Part shown: one piece after another, positions 21,633-33,963 of the stretch
How the letters are laid out: each line of letters opens with the position of its first letter
Numbering within the stretch: position 1 is the stretch's first letter
NCBI RefSeq assembly: GCF_009905375.1
Contig: NC_133653.1
Location: 70,132,920-70,196,919, forward strand
Reading direction: 5' to 3'
DNA from: Apium graveolens
Lineage: Eukaryota; Streptophyta; Magnoliopsida; Apiales; Apiaceae
DNA length: 64,000 nt
Position numbers and translations under genes: made by a program
Notes under the pieces: model-generated
The model's input: only the letters and a program-made list of their open reading frames with translations
What the model was told of the DNA's origin: nothing
Databases searched by the model: none

Positions 21633-23497
21633 AATGTATAGTAAATCTGTAAATGATAAACACATAACAACACTTAGCAAATATTCAATTTCATTTCAAA
21701 ACACTATATGAATCGGGTCTTTATTCATAAGTGGCTCCCACTAGTTTATCTAATTTATTCAACCCCCTACGTGAAAAATTAAGCATTTATAATGCTAGTG
21801 GGAATAGGGATCCTACATTCCATTACACAACCCCGGCTGTAGCACGAACCGCCATGTAATGTTCAATAGGCAGAGAACTCTTGTCAATTACATCTTATGT
21901 TATTCCCTAATCAAACTTTAGCCTCTTGAATAATTGAGTCACGGCTGTGGCACGACAAACTCAATATTCTAAGTCAAGTCTAACCCAACATTCCGTACAA
22001 TTGAATCAGTCCCCAAAGGCCCACGGCTGTGGCACGTACCGACCTTTAGATTCTTATTCAATGTACACATCTCTATGTAATAGACAAGTATTTCTTATTT
22101 CGAAATCAAAGCCCTCGGCTGTAGCACGAACCGACAATGATTCAAAAATAAGAACTACTTTTCTATCATGTTGGAAGGCTATGACCGACACAAGCCCGTT
22201 GTGTCATTGGCCAATTACTACTTGATATTATTTAATTTTAGAGGGATTATATTATGTTAAAATCATAATCATATTATAAAGAAATTCTTCCTTTTAAATT
22301 AAATATTTCAAATCAATAATCGATAATCAGACGATTCCCAAATCGGGTGGAGCATTGTCAAGAAACGTCACTTAATAACCCTTTCTTACAGATAAAAATC
22401 TGTTGTTGACAGAATCATCCTTTCTCTCATATCGAAAATTCATATTCAATTACGTGTTTCATAAACATAAGAATCTCATGATTGTATTCATAATATTATT
22501 ATTAAGGTTATGAAACAATTTCACTATACTAGGTTGTCTAACAAACGCCTTATGTTCATTTAAGTTCACCTAAATCTATCATCGCATGATAAACTAAGCA
22601 TATATCACATATATAAACATGAATAAACGTCAAGGTAGGCATGTTACATCATCTAGCATATTGGTCTAAGCATTATACATCTCTATGTATCACATGAGGC
22701 ATTTAAAAGCAGTTAAAACAGTTAAAAACAGCTTTAAAATACTTTCGGAAATAAACAGTTCAAAAATTTGATATAAACTAAAATTTGATCACTCCATTAG
22801 ATCCGTCTCGGAAAAACGAATCCAACGATATATTGCACGCCCAAAACGGAGTTACGAAACTCCCAAAAAATCAAATTTAATGTGGACAGTTGGGCTGTAA
22901 CGCATTACAAGAACGTGTTACAAGCCCTGTAACGCATTCCGGTGATGCGTTACAACCCTTTTAAGCCATTAAAAGGTGTAACGCATTCCGTGAATGCACC
23001 ACAGGGTGTAACGCATTCACGGAATGCGCGACACCCACCCGCGCGCGCGTGCGCCACACACGCCTGTAGCAGCCGCCGTTGCTTTTTTTTTTTCGATCGC
23101 CGCGCCTGACATTCTTTCTCGTGTCTGTTCCTTGCTTTGCTTCCCGTGCCATCAGACAGACAAGCAGCAGATGCAGATGTACATATATATATACATACTT
23201 ACAATTCATATATATATATATATATCTTTATTTAATTACGAATTTAATTAAAATAACTTCAAAAATTCATAATAAATAATCCATACATCATAAAATTATT
23301 AAAAAAATACCCAGACGATCTACAACACTTGTAGAACCCAGATCAACATTCAAAATTATTCTGAGAAACGATTTCTCATCAGACAAAATTAATCCATGAT
23401 ATAACTTGTAAAAATCATAATTAATTCATACAAGCACATAAAATTCTGAAATTTTTACCACAGATCTATATGCATACAACCTATGCTCTGATACCAT

Positions 23498-24977
23498 TGT
23501 TGGATTTTAATCACAGCGGAGGCATGGTAAAACACTTTTACACATATAAAATCCAAATAAAAGCATATAAATCATGATTAAAAATATATGAATCGATTAC
23601 TAACCTTTAATAGCGATCCAAAAGCAACGATCGGAGATCCTTAGCAGCTGCTCCTCAAACGTAAAGTACTCCACCGGTATCCACCAATAAAACGACGTTA
23701 AGTAGGAGGAGGAGGATGTGGAGAGAATTAGGTTTTTCTAAAAAATTTTGGGCTCAGGTTAGAATAAAAATAGGGTTTATAATAGTATATTTATAGGCAA
23801 AATTTTCAGCTGAAATTTTCCCATAAAATATTATTATTATTAACCCATTTATTATTCTCATTAATAATTAAAACACCTTTTAATTATTAATCCTTTTTCT
23901 AAACACTTTAGAAATAATTCTCTCTCTTAATTTAATTTCCAAAAATTAAATTCTTAATTAATAATATTAAGAACTTTTCTTAATTAATTTATAATCAATT
24001 AAATCTCATTTAATCAATTATTAAATTTGCCAATTAATTATTTATTTCATAAATAAATAATTATTAGCCATTATTAATTAATTCCTCCACCATTAAATCA
24101 TTTTCTTTTTATGGTGTGACCCTGTAGATTCAATATTATGTCGGTAGTAGAAATAAATAATAATAAAACTATTTTATCATTATTTATATAAATTCTCTAA
24201 TTTATTAAATATGATTAATTAATTAATCATATTTATTCTACATCGTGAGGGATACTTCTCAGCATATCGCGACTATCCGGATAATACAAATTCACTGCTT
24301 AGAATACCAAGAACCTATTCAGTGAATAGTTACTGTACAATAAACTCCTTCTACCCTACAATGTCCATGATTAAATACAAGGCATGGATCTCGTGTCAAG
24401 CCTATATAATTTAATCACTTGCTTACCATTTACTATGCTTAGTTCTATGCAAATTAGAAACTCCTTTCTAATTTCATTCACTCTGGCCAGAGATTCCTGA
24501 ACTAGCATAAGTGGATCAGCCTTGAACATTCGCTTGCTTCACTGGAAGGGGTAGATCCTTTACTGATCATACACTATCTTCGTGTACAAATTCCTATACC
24601 CAGTAGAGCCCTAATAATTGTCCCTGGAGACTAAGAACTAAACCAAAGCATAGTTCAGTGTACACAAGATGACTATGATGACCTCAAGTCTAAGGATACT
24701 TGTACAACTATCACTATGTGAACAACTGTTGACACGTGAGTGAACTCCATCAGTTGTTCAGCTGTGCGAGTCATGTTCAGTGAACTTATTCTATAATAAG
24801 CACCTACATACTAGCTATAGTGTCACCACACAAATGTCTATGAGAATAGACATCCTTCATAATGAAGCAAGCATAGTATGTACCGATCTTTACGAATTAT
24901 TAATTACCAGTTAGTAATCCTATGACCAGGAACTATTTAAGTTTAGAGTTATCATCTTTTAGGTCTCACTATTATAA
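23498..24977 (-). repeat. T element LTR d (inverted), outer 180 bp missing
   Basis: On the minus strand it ends AATCCAACA at 23498 beside a primer site, but its beginning is lost: the sequence leaves the LTR at ATTATAA (24971-24977), about 180 bp after the normal start. The sub-type is that of LTRs a and e (GATGATAAC, GAAGCAAGCG). The palindrome (24206-24235) is complete. The break marks the second junction of the rearrangement. Confidence 0.91.
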
Positions 24978-25053
24978 ATAGAACATTGGTGCTCCTTGAG
25001 GTATGCCCTTCCGGTAGGTTATCTCTAAGAATAGAACATTCATTATTCTCAAT
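24978..25053. other. Patchwork filler at the T-gypsy junction
   Basis: These 76 bp lie between the cut LTR d and the cut gypsy element. The right part, 25019-25053, is a 35-bp exact match to T gag-protease sequence (for example C3 near 14158-14192; TTATCTCTAAGAATAGAACA and onward). The left end ATAGAACATT (24978-24987) is a second, 10-bp copy of a word from the same stretch. The 31 bp between are of unknown origin. Such templated filler is typical of end-joining repair. Confidence 0.8.
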
Positions 25054-28000
25054 TCTGAGCCGAGAATTCTTCCTTCTCCTACTTCATCCCAACTTGTTGG
25101 TGATCTACATTTTCGCCCGTACAAAGCTTCATATGGTGGCATGCCGATACTGGAATGATAGCTGTTGTTATATGAGAATTCAATCAATGGCAGGTGGTCG
25201 TCCCAACTTCCTGCAAAATCGATTGCACAACTGCGCAACATGTCTTCGATTGTTTGAATCGTCCTTTCGCTCTGACCATCAGTCTGCGGGTGATACGCCG
25301 TGCTCATATTCAACTTCGTGCCAAGACATTCCTGGAATTGCTTCCAGAATCTCGAGTTAAATCGGGGATCTCTGTCTGAAACTATTGATACGGGTACTCC
25401 ATGCCTTAATACGATTTCGTGCACATACAGATGAACCAACTTGTCCAGTGACGACTTCTCATTTATTGGAAGGAAATGCGCCGACTTCGTAAGACGATCA
25501 ATTATAACCCATATTGCGTCATGTCCGGATTTTGTTCGCGGTAGTCCTACTATAAAGTCCATAGCGATATTTTCCCATTTCCATTCTGGAATCTTCAGGG
25601 GCTGAATTAATCCGCTTGGTCGTTGATGTTCTGCCTTTACTTTCTGACAAGTATAGCACTTCGCAACCCATTCTGCCATGTCTCGCTTCATATTTGGCCA
25701 CCAAAAGTTCTTCTTTAAGTCTTGATACATCTTGGTGCTTCCCGGGTGGATTGAAAATTTCGAATGGTGGGCTTCACGGAGGATCTTATTCTTTAATTCA
25801 GGTACATGAGGAATCCATATTCTGGATGAAAACCTTAGTATTCCTTGCTCATCCCTTTTAGTATTAATCTCTTCTCCAGATAACTGATTTTTCTCTTTTT
25901 CCATTACTTCCTCTTGACACTTCTTTATCTTTTCCATTAGTGTTGGCTGAAAGGTCATTGCACGACAAACTTCTTTGACTTTCCCATAAGCACAAAGTTC
26001 CAATTCCAATTTTCCGATTTCTTCAGATAACTCTTTTGATGTTATCATCATATTCAATCTCTCCTTCCGACTCAGCGCATCGACCACTACGTTCGCCTTT
26101 CCAGGATGGTAATTTATCGAACAGTCATAGTCCTTGATCAATTCCAGCCATCTCCTCTGCCTCATATTGAGCTCTTTCTGAGTAAAAATGTACTTTAAAC
26201 TCTTGTGATCCGTGTAGATTTCACACTTCTCTCCATAGAGATAGTGTCTCCAAATCTTGAGTGCGAACACTATGGCGGCTAGTTCCAAGTCATGCGTCGG
26301 ATACTTTAACTCGTGCGGCTTCAACTGTCTTGACGCATATGCTATTACCTTACTGTGTTGCATCAACACACAACCCAAACCCTTATGTGAAGCGTCGCTG
26401 AATATTACAAAATTCCCTTGATCATCTGGAAGTACCAACACCGGAGCTGTTACCAACTTCTGTTTTAACTCTTGAAAGCTATTTTCACATTCTGCACTCC
26501 ATTCAAACTTTTGATTCTTTCTGGTTAACTTGGTCAATGGCGTGGCGATCTTCGAGAAATCCTTGACGAATCTTCTATAGTATCCGGCCAATCCTAGAAA
26601 ACTTCGCACTTCCGTAGGAGTCTTTGGTCTCTCCCAACTCATAACTGCCTCAATCTTCGCCGGATCCACTTTAACTCCCTCATTTCCAATAACATGCCCC
26701 AAAAATTGAACTTCCTTTAACCAAAACTCACATTTGGTAAACTTGGCATACAACTTCTCTTGTCGGAGTATCTCCAATGCTATCCAGAGGTGCTGCTTAT
26801 GTTCTTCTTCCGACTTAGAATAAATAAGGATGTCATCAATAAATACCACGACAAATTTATCCAAATACTTCTTAAATACTCGATTCATCAGATCCATAAA
26901 TGCGGCCGGAGCGTTGGTCAATCCAAACGGCATTACTAGGAATTCATAATGCCCATATCTGGTCCTAAATGCGGTCTTGGGAATATCTTCTTCCTTGATC
27001 TTTAATTGATGGTATCCCGATCTCAAATCAATCTTCGAAAAGCATTTTGCTCCCTTTAACTGATCAAAAAGGTCATCTATCCTTGGTAGCGGGTAGCGGT
27101 TCTTGATCGTTACTTTATTCAACTCCCGGTAATCTATGCATAGACGCATACTCCCATCTTTCTTCTTCACAAAGAGAACAGGTGCTCCCCATGGCGACGT
27201 ACTTGGTCGTATCACTCCCTTATCCAATAATTCTTGTAGCTGGCTCGCCAACTCTTTCATTTCTGCTGGTGCCATCCTATACGGAGCCTTTGAAACTGGT
27301 TCCGTGCCTGGAGCAAGGTTGATCTCGAACTCAATTTGTCGATCTGGTGGTAAGCCTGGTAGTTCGTCGGGAAACACATCGGGGAACTCATTAACTACAT
27401 GAATATTTTCCATGCTGGGGCTGCCTCTCTCTGAATCCACTACATATGCTAGGAACGACTCACAACCTTTTCTAAGTAACTTCTTAGCCTGAATATTTGT
27501 AAGAAATAGTTGCTCTTGCCTCTGCCCCTTAAATACTACCTTCTCTCCACTCTTCGTCTTTAAATACACTCTCTTGGTCTTACAATTTATCTGAGCGCTA
27601 TTCTCTCCTAACCAATCCATTCCTAAAATTATATCAAACTCTCCCAGCTTGAAGAGTATCAAGTCGGCTGAGAACTTATATCCCGAAATATCAATCTCAC
27701 ATTTTGGACAAAATTGATTCACAGGAATCTTCTCTTGGTTCACAATTACCACATTTACTACCTCATTCATAACCATTTTATCACATTGGAGCTTATCAAC
27801 AAAAGATTCTGATATGAAAGATCTTGTTGCTCCCGAATCAATCAATACTTTAGCTTTGACATTATTGAGTAAAAGTGTACCTGCTATCACCTCAGAATTT
27901 TGAACAGCATCTTTCATCTTTAGATCAAATGTCCTTGCTGTTGCTTGCGGGGTTGGTGCGGGTGGTGAAGGTAATGCCAATACCTCAGCTGGCACGCTTG

Positions 28001-28919
28001 CACTGGTACTTGCCACGTTCATCAGAGCTCTGACTGGTCCTGTTGCCTTACACTCCCTAGCCATGTGTCCAGTCTTCCCACACTTGTAACACGTAACTCC
28101 TGGCTTCGGCATCTTGCACTCGTTTGCCAAATGTCCCTTCTGATTGCACCTATAACAGGTCATACTCAGCTTATTGCATACTCCGGGGTGCCTTCTTCCA
28201 CAGTGCTTGCATTCTGGCCTCTGGAACCTATTTTCTCCAACTTGCCCTTGGCTTGCCTGATTGTTCCCTTTTGATTCTTGCCTTTTGCCCAAATTTCCCT
28301 TCCTTTGAAAATTTCCGCCCTTCTGGAAACCAATCCTCTTTACATTCCGATCTTGCGAACTTCCAGCTTCAGACTTTTCTCCATAAAATGGAACCTTCCT
28401 CTTCTTGTTATCCCTCTCTTTCCTTGACTGCATCCCATTATTCTCAATCAGAGCAGCTTTCTGTACTACTCCCGCATAAGTTTCAAGCTCAAACATAGCC
28501 ACCCTATCTCTGATCCAAGGCTCCAATCCTTGCTGAAATTTCTTTGCTTTTTCCTCCTCAGTGCTGGTATATTTTGTCACAAACCTTGACAACTCAGTGA
28601 ACTTCTTCTCATACTCCAATACAGTCATGTTCCCTTGCTTCAACTCAAGAAATTTTAGCTCCATCTGATTCCGCATGTACTTAGGGTAATACTTGTCCAG
28701 AAATAACTTTTTAAATCTCTCCCAAGAAACCTGCTGAGTGACTTCCATAGCCTTTACTGATTCCCACCAATAGATGACTTCTCCCTTCAAGAAGTAAGTG
28801 GCATACGGCGTCTTCTGATCGTCTCCTAACTGTACCAACTCAAAAGCCCTTTCCATCTCCTTGATCCATGTGTTTGCTATCACTGGATCAGTGGTATCAT
28901 GAAATACAGGTGGATTCAC
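25054..28919 (-). pseudogene. Gypsy G gag-pol polyprotein (open to the truncation)
   Basis: A long open frame of about 1290 genuine codons begins with [13 protein letters not shown]. Approximate residues: Gag domain 1-170 (YWWESVKA); knuckles [12 protein letters not shown] 236-247, [14 protein letters not shown] 254-267 and [14 protein letters not shown] 275-288; protease IDSGATRSF near 360; RT 543-720 with [11 protein letters not shown] and FIDDILIYS near 691; RNase H from about 840 ([19 protein letters not shown]); integrase zinc region with [11 protein letters not shown] and CYTCQKVK at 1050-1090; core with [17 protein letters not shown] and GQSERTIQ at about 1120-1220. All catalytic residues that I can check are in place. 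The last 26 residues (after GRILGSEL) are translated from filler and LTR d. Part of the Gag lies upstream, past a stop at 28923-28925. Confidence 0.93.
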
Positions 28920-28922
28920 ATT

Positions 28923-29135
28923 CTAAAAAGCTTTGAAAGTGACAATTTGTCTAGGTGGTACTGGTGGTTCAGGTGGTTGGTGTGGCTCACGGTTATCTTG
29001 GTTTTCAATTAGTTGTTGAAGAGTTAGTTGTTGTTGAGCTATAGCATTGGTTTGCTGTTGCAAGGTTTCCAGTAGTCGAAGAATATTTGGGTCTGTGGTG
29101 AAGGTGGTTGTTGGGTTCTTCTTTTTGGGAGGCAT
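28923..29135 (-). pseudogene. Gypsy G gag N-terminus, separated by one TAG codon
   Basis: The frame starts MPPKKKNPTTTF, continues with a glutamine-rich stretch (LQQQTNAIAQQQLTLQQLIE) and a proline-rich patch, and ends VTFKAF before TAG. The next codons ([10 protein letters not shown]) continue Gag in the same frame, so 29135 is the likely true start of gag-pol. The TAG replaces what in related Gags is usually a lysine codon (AAG). A point nonsense mutation is more likely than programmed readthrough, since the downstream context AATGTG is not a known readthrough signal. Confidence 0.75.
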
Positions 29136-29446
29136 GATCCTGAAATAAGAGTTGTGTCAAAACAGATATGAATGATAAAATGATTCGAGGGTATCGCATG
29201 GCATTCTCATTTACATATGGGGTCAAGTTTCCAAATTAAGCAGATATGATGATAAAAACATAAAATAACAGTTGAGAGCAAATGGAACAATAGCACATAA
29301 TTATTGAAATTTTAAAGGTCACAGTACATAGGATTGGGACATAGTCTGATTCTAGGAATAACAGGCTTATTTAAAGGAAAGACGGAAACAACTGGGGATT
29401 CCATAGAGTCTGATAGTACAACAACATGAAAGGTAAATGGAAAGAA
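29136..29446. other. Gypsy G leader between small ORF and gag
   Basis: This stretch is non-coding, AT-rich, and part of the element's 5' leader. No repeat, hairpin or regulatory site stands out. Confidence 0.5.
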
Positions 29447-29749
29447 CTAAGGCTCCACTCCATATGAACGGGGCTTGGTAGTCTTTTCCTCTCGAAGCGT
29501 CTTCACAATGCTCTGGAGCTCATCCGCCACCATCTGAATGACATACTGGCTGGTACGGTCCCGATGCGCTGGCATCTCCTCAAGCTTAGTGTTGACGTAC
29601 TGAACCAAGGTCTCAAGTCTCGCAGTCATCTGCTCCTTGGGCTTCCTTTCGTAGTTTCGGCTGTCCGGATACACGTTCTTCAGTCGGTCTATCAGTCGGT
29701 CGTACTTGCCCTGAAGCATGTCGAACTCGCGCCTCAACTCAGCATACAC
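29447..29749 (-). CDS. Small leader ORF upstream of gypsy gag, unknown function
   Basis: This is an open frame of 100 codons between the primer site and gag, same strand: MYAELRREFDMLQGKYDRLI and onward to KTTKPRSYGVEP. Composition is charged and leucine-spaced, and probably helical or coiled-coil (AELRREFDMLQGKYDRLIDRL). The frame is open further upstream (to about 29810, SSSSSGSDD), so the start is uncertain. I do not recognise the protein. It may be part of the element's leader, an extra ORF, or a chance frame; its amino-acid composition looks protein-like, in contrast to other short frames around it. Confidence 0.4.
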   Translation of the reverse strand: MYAELRREFDMLQGKYDRLIDRLKNVYPDSRNYERKPKEQMTARLETLVQYVNTKLEEMPAHRDRTSQYVIQMVADELQSIVKTLREEKTTKPRSYGVEP

Positions 29750-29923
29750 GGAGAAAGCAATAGTGTCGTCCGACCCAGAGGATGATGAGGAATGCGCCCT
29801 TTGCTGACAACCAATAAGAGGAGTATTAATAATAATTTACTTAACCTACTCTCTCGCATAATATCTATAACCTACACACAAATCCTATAACCTATTTGGG
29901 CTGTCCAGGGACTCTAAACCGTA

Positions 29924-29935
29924 GCTCTGATACCA
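29924..29935 (-). other. Gypsy G primer-binding site
   Basis: On the minus strand TGGTATCAGAGC lies five bases (GGTTT) after the LTR end GTGTGACA. It is complementary to initiator tRNA-Met. Confidence 0.85.
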
Positions 29936-29940
29936 AAACC

Positions 29941-32900
29941 TGTCACACCCCCAACTTAAATAGCGAAATAAATATAGTTATTACACCATTTTAATGAAGG
30001 ATACACAACCAATCCAAGATCTTACAGTTTAGGGTTTGGAACAGCCCATCACTACCAGCTATTACATCTGATTACAAATACCGAATCCTCACAGCTATTA
30101 TTACTTATTCTACCTGAGCTCGAACATAAGCATCAGCATCACAGGTCTTACGGGCAGTCTGCTTGAATCTAACCATAGCTGCTAGCTGTAATATCAGGGT
30201 AAAGCAAGAAGTGAGCCAAAAGCTCAACAAGTGCTAACAGTACAACGCAAAACATAAATCGAGGTATACCTTTAGGAATGCCAATGGAAAGACATAATCA
30301 ATGATAACGAGAGATAAAACTTATGTGAGTTGGCATCATTTTGCTTGCATCAAAACAAATTTTAAAATCATTCTTAATCAAAATCATTTTATGACGCTAC
30401 GGATTACAGCCGGTGATCAGCCGCGAAGTAATCCCAAACCTCGCTGGGTTCTAAAACATTATTGGGAATCCCTAGGCAACTTTTAAGCCTAATATAAGTG
30501 TGGAAAGGACTCGCGTCTCAGTCCAGATCCACCATTCAAGAAAACATTTATCCCCCTTTGGGACTGAAAATCCACATTTTATTTATTTCAAAAGCTGATG
30601 CCGAATTGTAACAAAATCTCTTTTAATAGTAAATATTTTTATTAAGGAATTATAGATCAACTCGAAACACGGGAAACAAGGTACTGAATATCAGAGCCAT
30701 GATTCACAAAACTATTATATATTCAAGTAATTGAATGGTTTTCATATATCAAAGATTGGACAAGAGGATTTAGTGAGGCTAATGGATAGTATGAAGGGTA
30801 ATGCCAATTTGGGCTCAAAGTAATGGTTTCTCATCAAGGTTCAAGTGCTGGATCATTAAGAATGTAAGCTTCATGAATATTAAGGGTGTTAAGGTATGAA
30901 GAATGATTTTTTTTAGCTCAGGGTATATCAGAATTTTCAAGCTTTAGGATAAGAAAGAGGGTATCAATTAATGAGGAATCAAGCTGGGAAGTATCTGACT
31001 ATCAGAATTCAAAGTAAGGTTCTATAGGGGTTCAAGTATCAGGATGAGATAACAATGCATAGGAAACATCAACATGTTAATCAAGAGGATCAATCAAGAA
31101 ATATATCAACTCTTCATTTTTATCATGGCATTAAACTATCATGAAAGACTTTTGAACTACTTGCAAAACGTACTCGAGGGTTCATGGCATCTCTATGTAA
31201 CTCAAAGATAAACAAAAGATACGCTTGATTTAAATATATCAAAATGACTCAGGATAATTGCATCGATATATATGTGAACTGTTTACAGTGAATACGAAGG
31301 TCAAGTTGAATCACTTGCCTTGAAATAGACTGGTCTGGTCTGACTGGTAGGAGCAACAACTGGAGCTTCACTCGACTTTTATGGCAAGTTTTCCCTCGTC
31401 TCGAGATCCTACATAAATAATAATAATCCTCATTATAATATATTCTTACCATCTTAACCTATTTACAACCCGAAATTAAACATGGATGGCACTTAGGCCT
31501 ATACGCACTTAATTCATATCCACCATTATATTTTCAAATGTACACACGTAGCCACATAATCACATATCGTATATTAATACCAAATAACATCATATACACC
31601 ATAATGCCACACTAGGCTTGGATGATCTCGACTCACCACTTAAGTCACTTGGTCACTAACTAAACAAAGTCTTCAAATTTGGGCTTCCTAACTCAATGTG
31701 CCTTTCCTAAATTATCCAAAATCTATTGACCCTCACTTGTGCCTTTTTCTCTACTGACCTTATACTATCTTACAACTATGGTGGTCGACCTAATACTCAC
31801 TTCTAAGTGTTCTAAAGCTATGTGATAAGTGAAAGTGCTCACTGGTGCAAATTTCAGAATGGTAACTAAGGTTTCTTGAGTGCATTAGACACTCTTAAAC
31901 TACAAGTTTTTCTTCAAAATTTTTACACAAGACTCTCCTGACCTAAGGGTATCTCACAAGCTTGATGTAGCTCAAAGGCCTGGCTTGGGCCTTCTTGGGC
32001 CTAAGCTAAAAGTCCAAGGTTCCCCTGTTTTTCTGGGCAGAAAATGCCCTGACTTGAATTAACTTGTGACACATGGTTCTAGCTCATATCCTATGAACTA
32101 TGGTTGGAAAAACTTCTCTGACATACCCTCTAACTAAGGCCCAATTGGGCCTAATGAGGGCCTACCCATGACATCGCCAAATCTCCCTATTTCTAAGTTG
32201 CAACAAAACTGCCCCCTGCTGGACAGATTTTGTTATTCTACTTGTGCACCTAACCAAATGACATGCAAACCTCCAACCAACTCCTAAAACCTATTATATA
32301 CTCCCCATACTAACTTCTGGTAGCTTGGGCCTCAAAGTGCACATCAATGACATGGTCAAAACTCACTCTAAACCTCAGGGTACTAAACTGATTTTTCTGC
32401 AGAAACTATAACTCTCATTTTCCAAGGCTTTGACTTGACAAACCTATCTAACAACAACTCAAAACTTAAACAAAGACTTATACATGGTATTCTACTGAAC
32501 TAACTCCCTTTTTCTCAAAATAACCTTGGTGAGATCATCCTTACCTAAGGTGCAACTATGGCAAAACAAAAGAGACTACTCTTTACAAATCACAAACCTT
32601 TATGCTCTTGAAACAACAAGATATATATTTTTTTTATAATAGATAACCACGAATTATTACCATGCAATAAGAAGTATAAATCAATATTAATACATTATTA
32701 CTACTGAAATTAAGGCTCACTAACAACATGAATCTAAATGATCAAAACTTCCAAAAAAAATCAAAAGTGATTTACATGCATGCATGCTTTCGGATCTTTC
32801 AAGCCAAAGCAACATGATTTCCAAATAAATTTTTATCATAATTCAACATGCAAGCCTAACATGGATTACAACTAAATGATCAACTAGCATGCAAAAGGAT

Positions 32901-33963
32901 TTTATCAAGCTTTTACTATAAAATTCACGTTATCATCACAAAATACACAAAAATGTAACAAGGCAACAAAAACACCATCCATTCGGCTCCTATCAAGTCA
33001 TGGCCGAATGGATTAGGGTAAGAACAACATTTCATAAGTGTAACACTCTTATGTCTAGCCATTCTTGACCCTATGATACTATATCTCATGGTGAAAGCCT
33101 TAGATTCACAAGAATCAAGGAGGTTCACTTTGAGTTTAACAAAAACATCACCATGCAAGGTCAAAACATAGGTTTTTCACTCTAAACTTTTGAAATATAT
33201 ATAAGAATAACATATAGGGAGTAAAATTACTTGGATATAAGATGATTGTTTGAGTGAGAGTTGAAGAAAGAAGGGGATGGGGCTCGGTTTTGGTGGTTGC
33301 CGAGAGGGGAGGGGAAAAACCGAGAGGTGAGGGAGGAGGGAGGGAGAAGAGAGTGAAGTGGTGGGGTGAAGTGAGGTGATGATCACTTCTTGGACTTGTT
33401 TTTATGCATTGATTTGACTATAATGTGAGTGGGTTTGAGATTTTACAAGAATAACCCTCCAATATAGTTAGGTAGATTTGCATGCAAGGGTAAAGGGGTA
33501 AATTGGTTAGCAAAATGTGAGTTAGTGGGGTTGAGAATGTCTTCTTTGCCCTTTGATTAAATAGAAGAGAGTTTGCATGCAAGGTTATTCATGTAATTTG
33601 ATAAATATGACAACTAAAATTTATAATGATTTATTTTTATAAAATAAAATACAAGTTCAAAAATTATAAAATTTATACCATAAATTAACTTGTATTTTTA
33701 GAGACTTTATAAAATCATTTTCAAAATTTGTGAACAAAATGCCTTTTAAAAGAAGATTTTTCCAAAGCTTAGAATATTCCTTATAAATCAAAAATAAAGA
33801 AATTAAATAAACTCTTGCTTTGAAAAATCATATACTACCCAAAGCAAATTTATAATGCAGAAATTTTCACTCACACAAACGTACAATCATTGAATATATT
33901 TTCATTTGACTTAATATTATACCAAATTCACAAATAATATTACATAAAATGTCGGTCGTAACA
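29941..33963 (-). repeat. Gypsy G 5' LTR, 4023 bp
   Basis: On the minus strand it starts TGTTACGACC (33963) and ends GGGGTGTGACA (29941), with short inverted ends TGT/ACA. No gene lies in it: frames on either strand are short and unrelated to known families. Notable composition is a C/T-rich (minus) segment at 33240-33390 and an AT-rich end at 33590-33960. There is only one LTR copy in the window, so the boundaries rest on the primer site on one side and the resumption of Sirevirus A sequence on the other. Confidence 0.82.

Larger units (their letters stand above)
18834..23497 (-). mobile_element. T element internal region, copy C4 (inverted, complete)
   Basis: The internal region is full length on the minus strand between LTR c and LTR d, with primer site at 23485-23496, hairpin array 2 at 21812-22207 and polypurine tract at 18834-18844. 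It is the mirror partner of C1 in the fold-back and shares with it the gag TGA codon (about 21557), which C3, C5 and C6 lack. Confidence 0.91.
25054..33963 (-). mobile_element. Ty3/gypsy element G, 3' end missing
   Basis: The gypsy element is read on the minus strand: 5' LTR (33963-29941), primer site (29935-29924), a small leader ORF, then gag-pol down to the integrase C-terminal region, where it is cut at about 25054. Any chromodomain, the 3' untranslated part and the 3' LTR are missing. It sits inside the extra ORF of Sirevirus A, whose sequence resumes at 33964 with ATGCA; the other target-site copy is not in the window. A 4-kb LTR, LTR ends TGTTACGACC...GTGTGACA and the pol wording suggest a Del/Tekay-type chromovirus, but the diagnostic chromodomain is not visible. 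Confidence 0.88.

Noticed and set aside
13559..24977. Fold-back as a missing-adapter long-read artefact
   Set aside because: Such reads turn at one point and mirror exactly; here the turn skips 2.27 kb, the arms carry different private changes and the far end joins gypsy DNA through filler. An assembly error is still possible and is noted in the finding.
24972..25053. Tail of the long gypsy frame with RKGIPQGAP, reminiscent of a reverse-transcriptase motif
   Set aside because: It lies in the junction filler and is far too short to assign; the surrounding sequence comes from T and not from a second polymerase.
24986..28498. Several plus-strand frames of 60-124 codons opposite gypsy pol
   Set aside because: They are antisense shadows of the gag-pol frame without family resemblance.
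31000..33900. Possible host gene fragments in the 4-kb gypsy LTR
   Set aside because: No frame longer than about 80 codons, no splice-like gene structure and no recognisable protein words on either strand.
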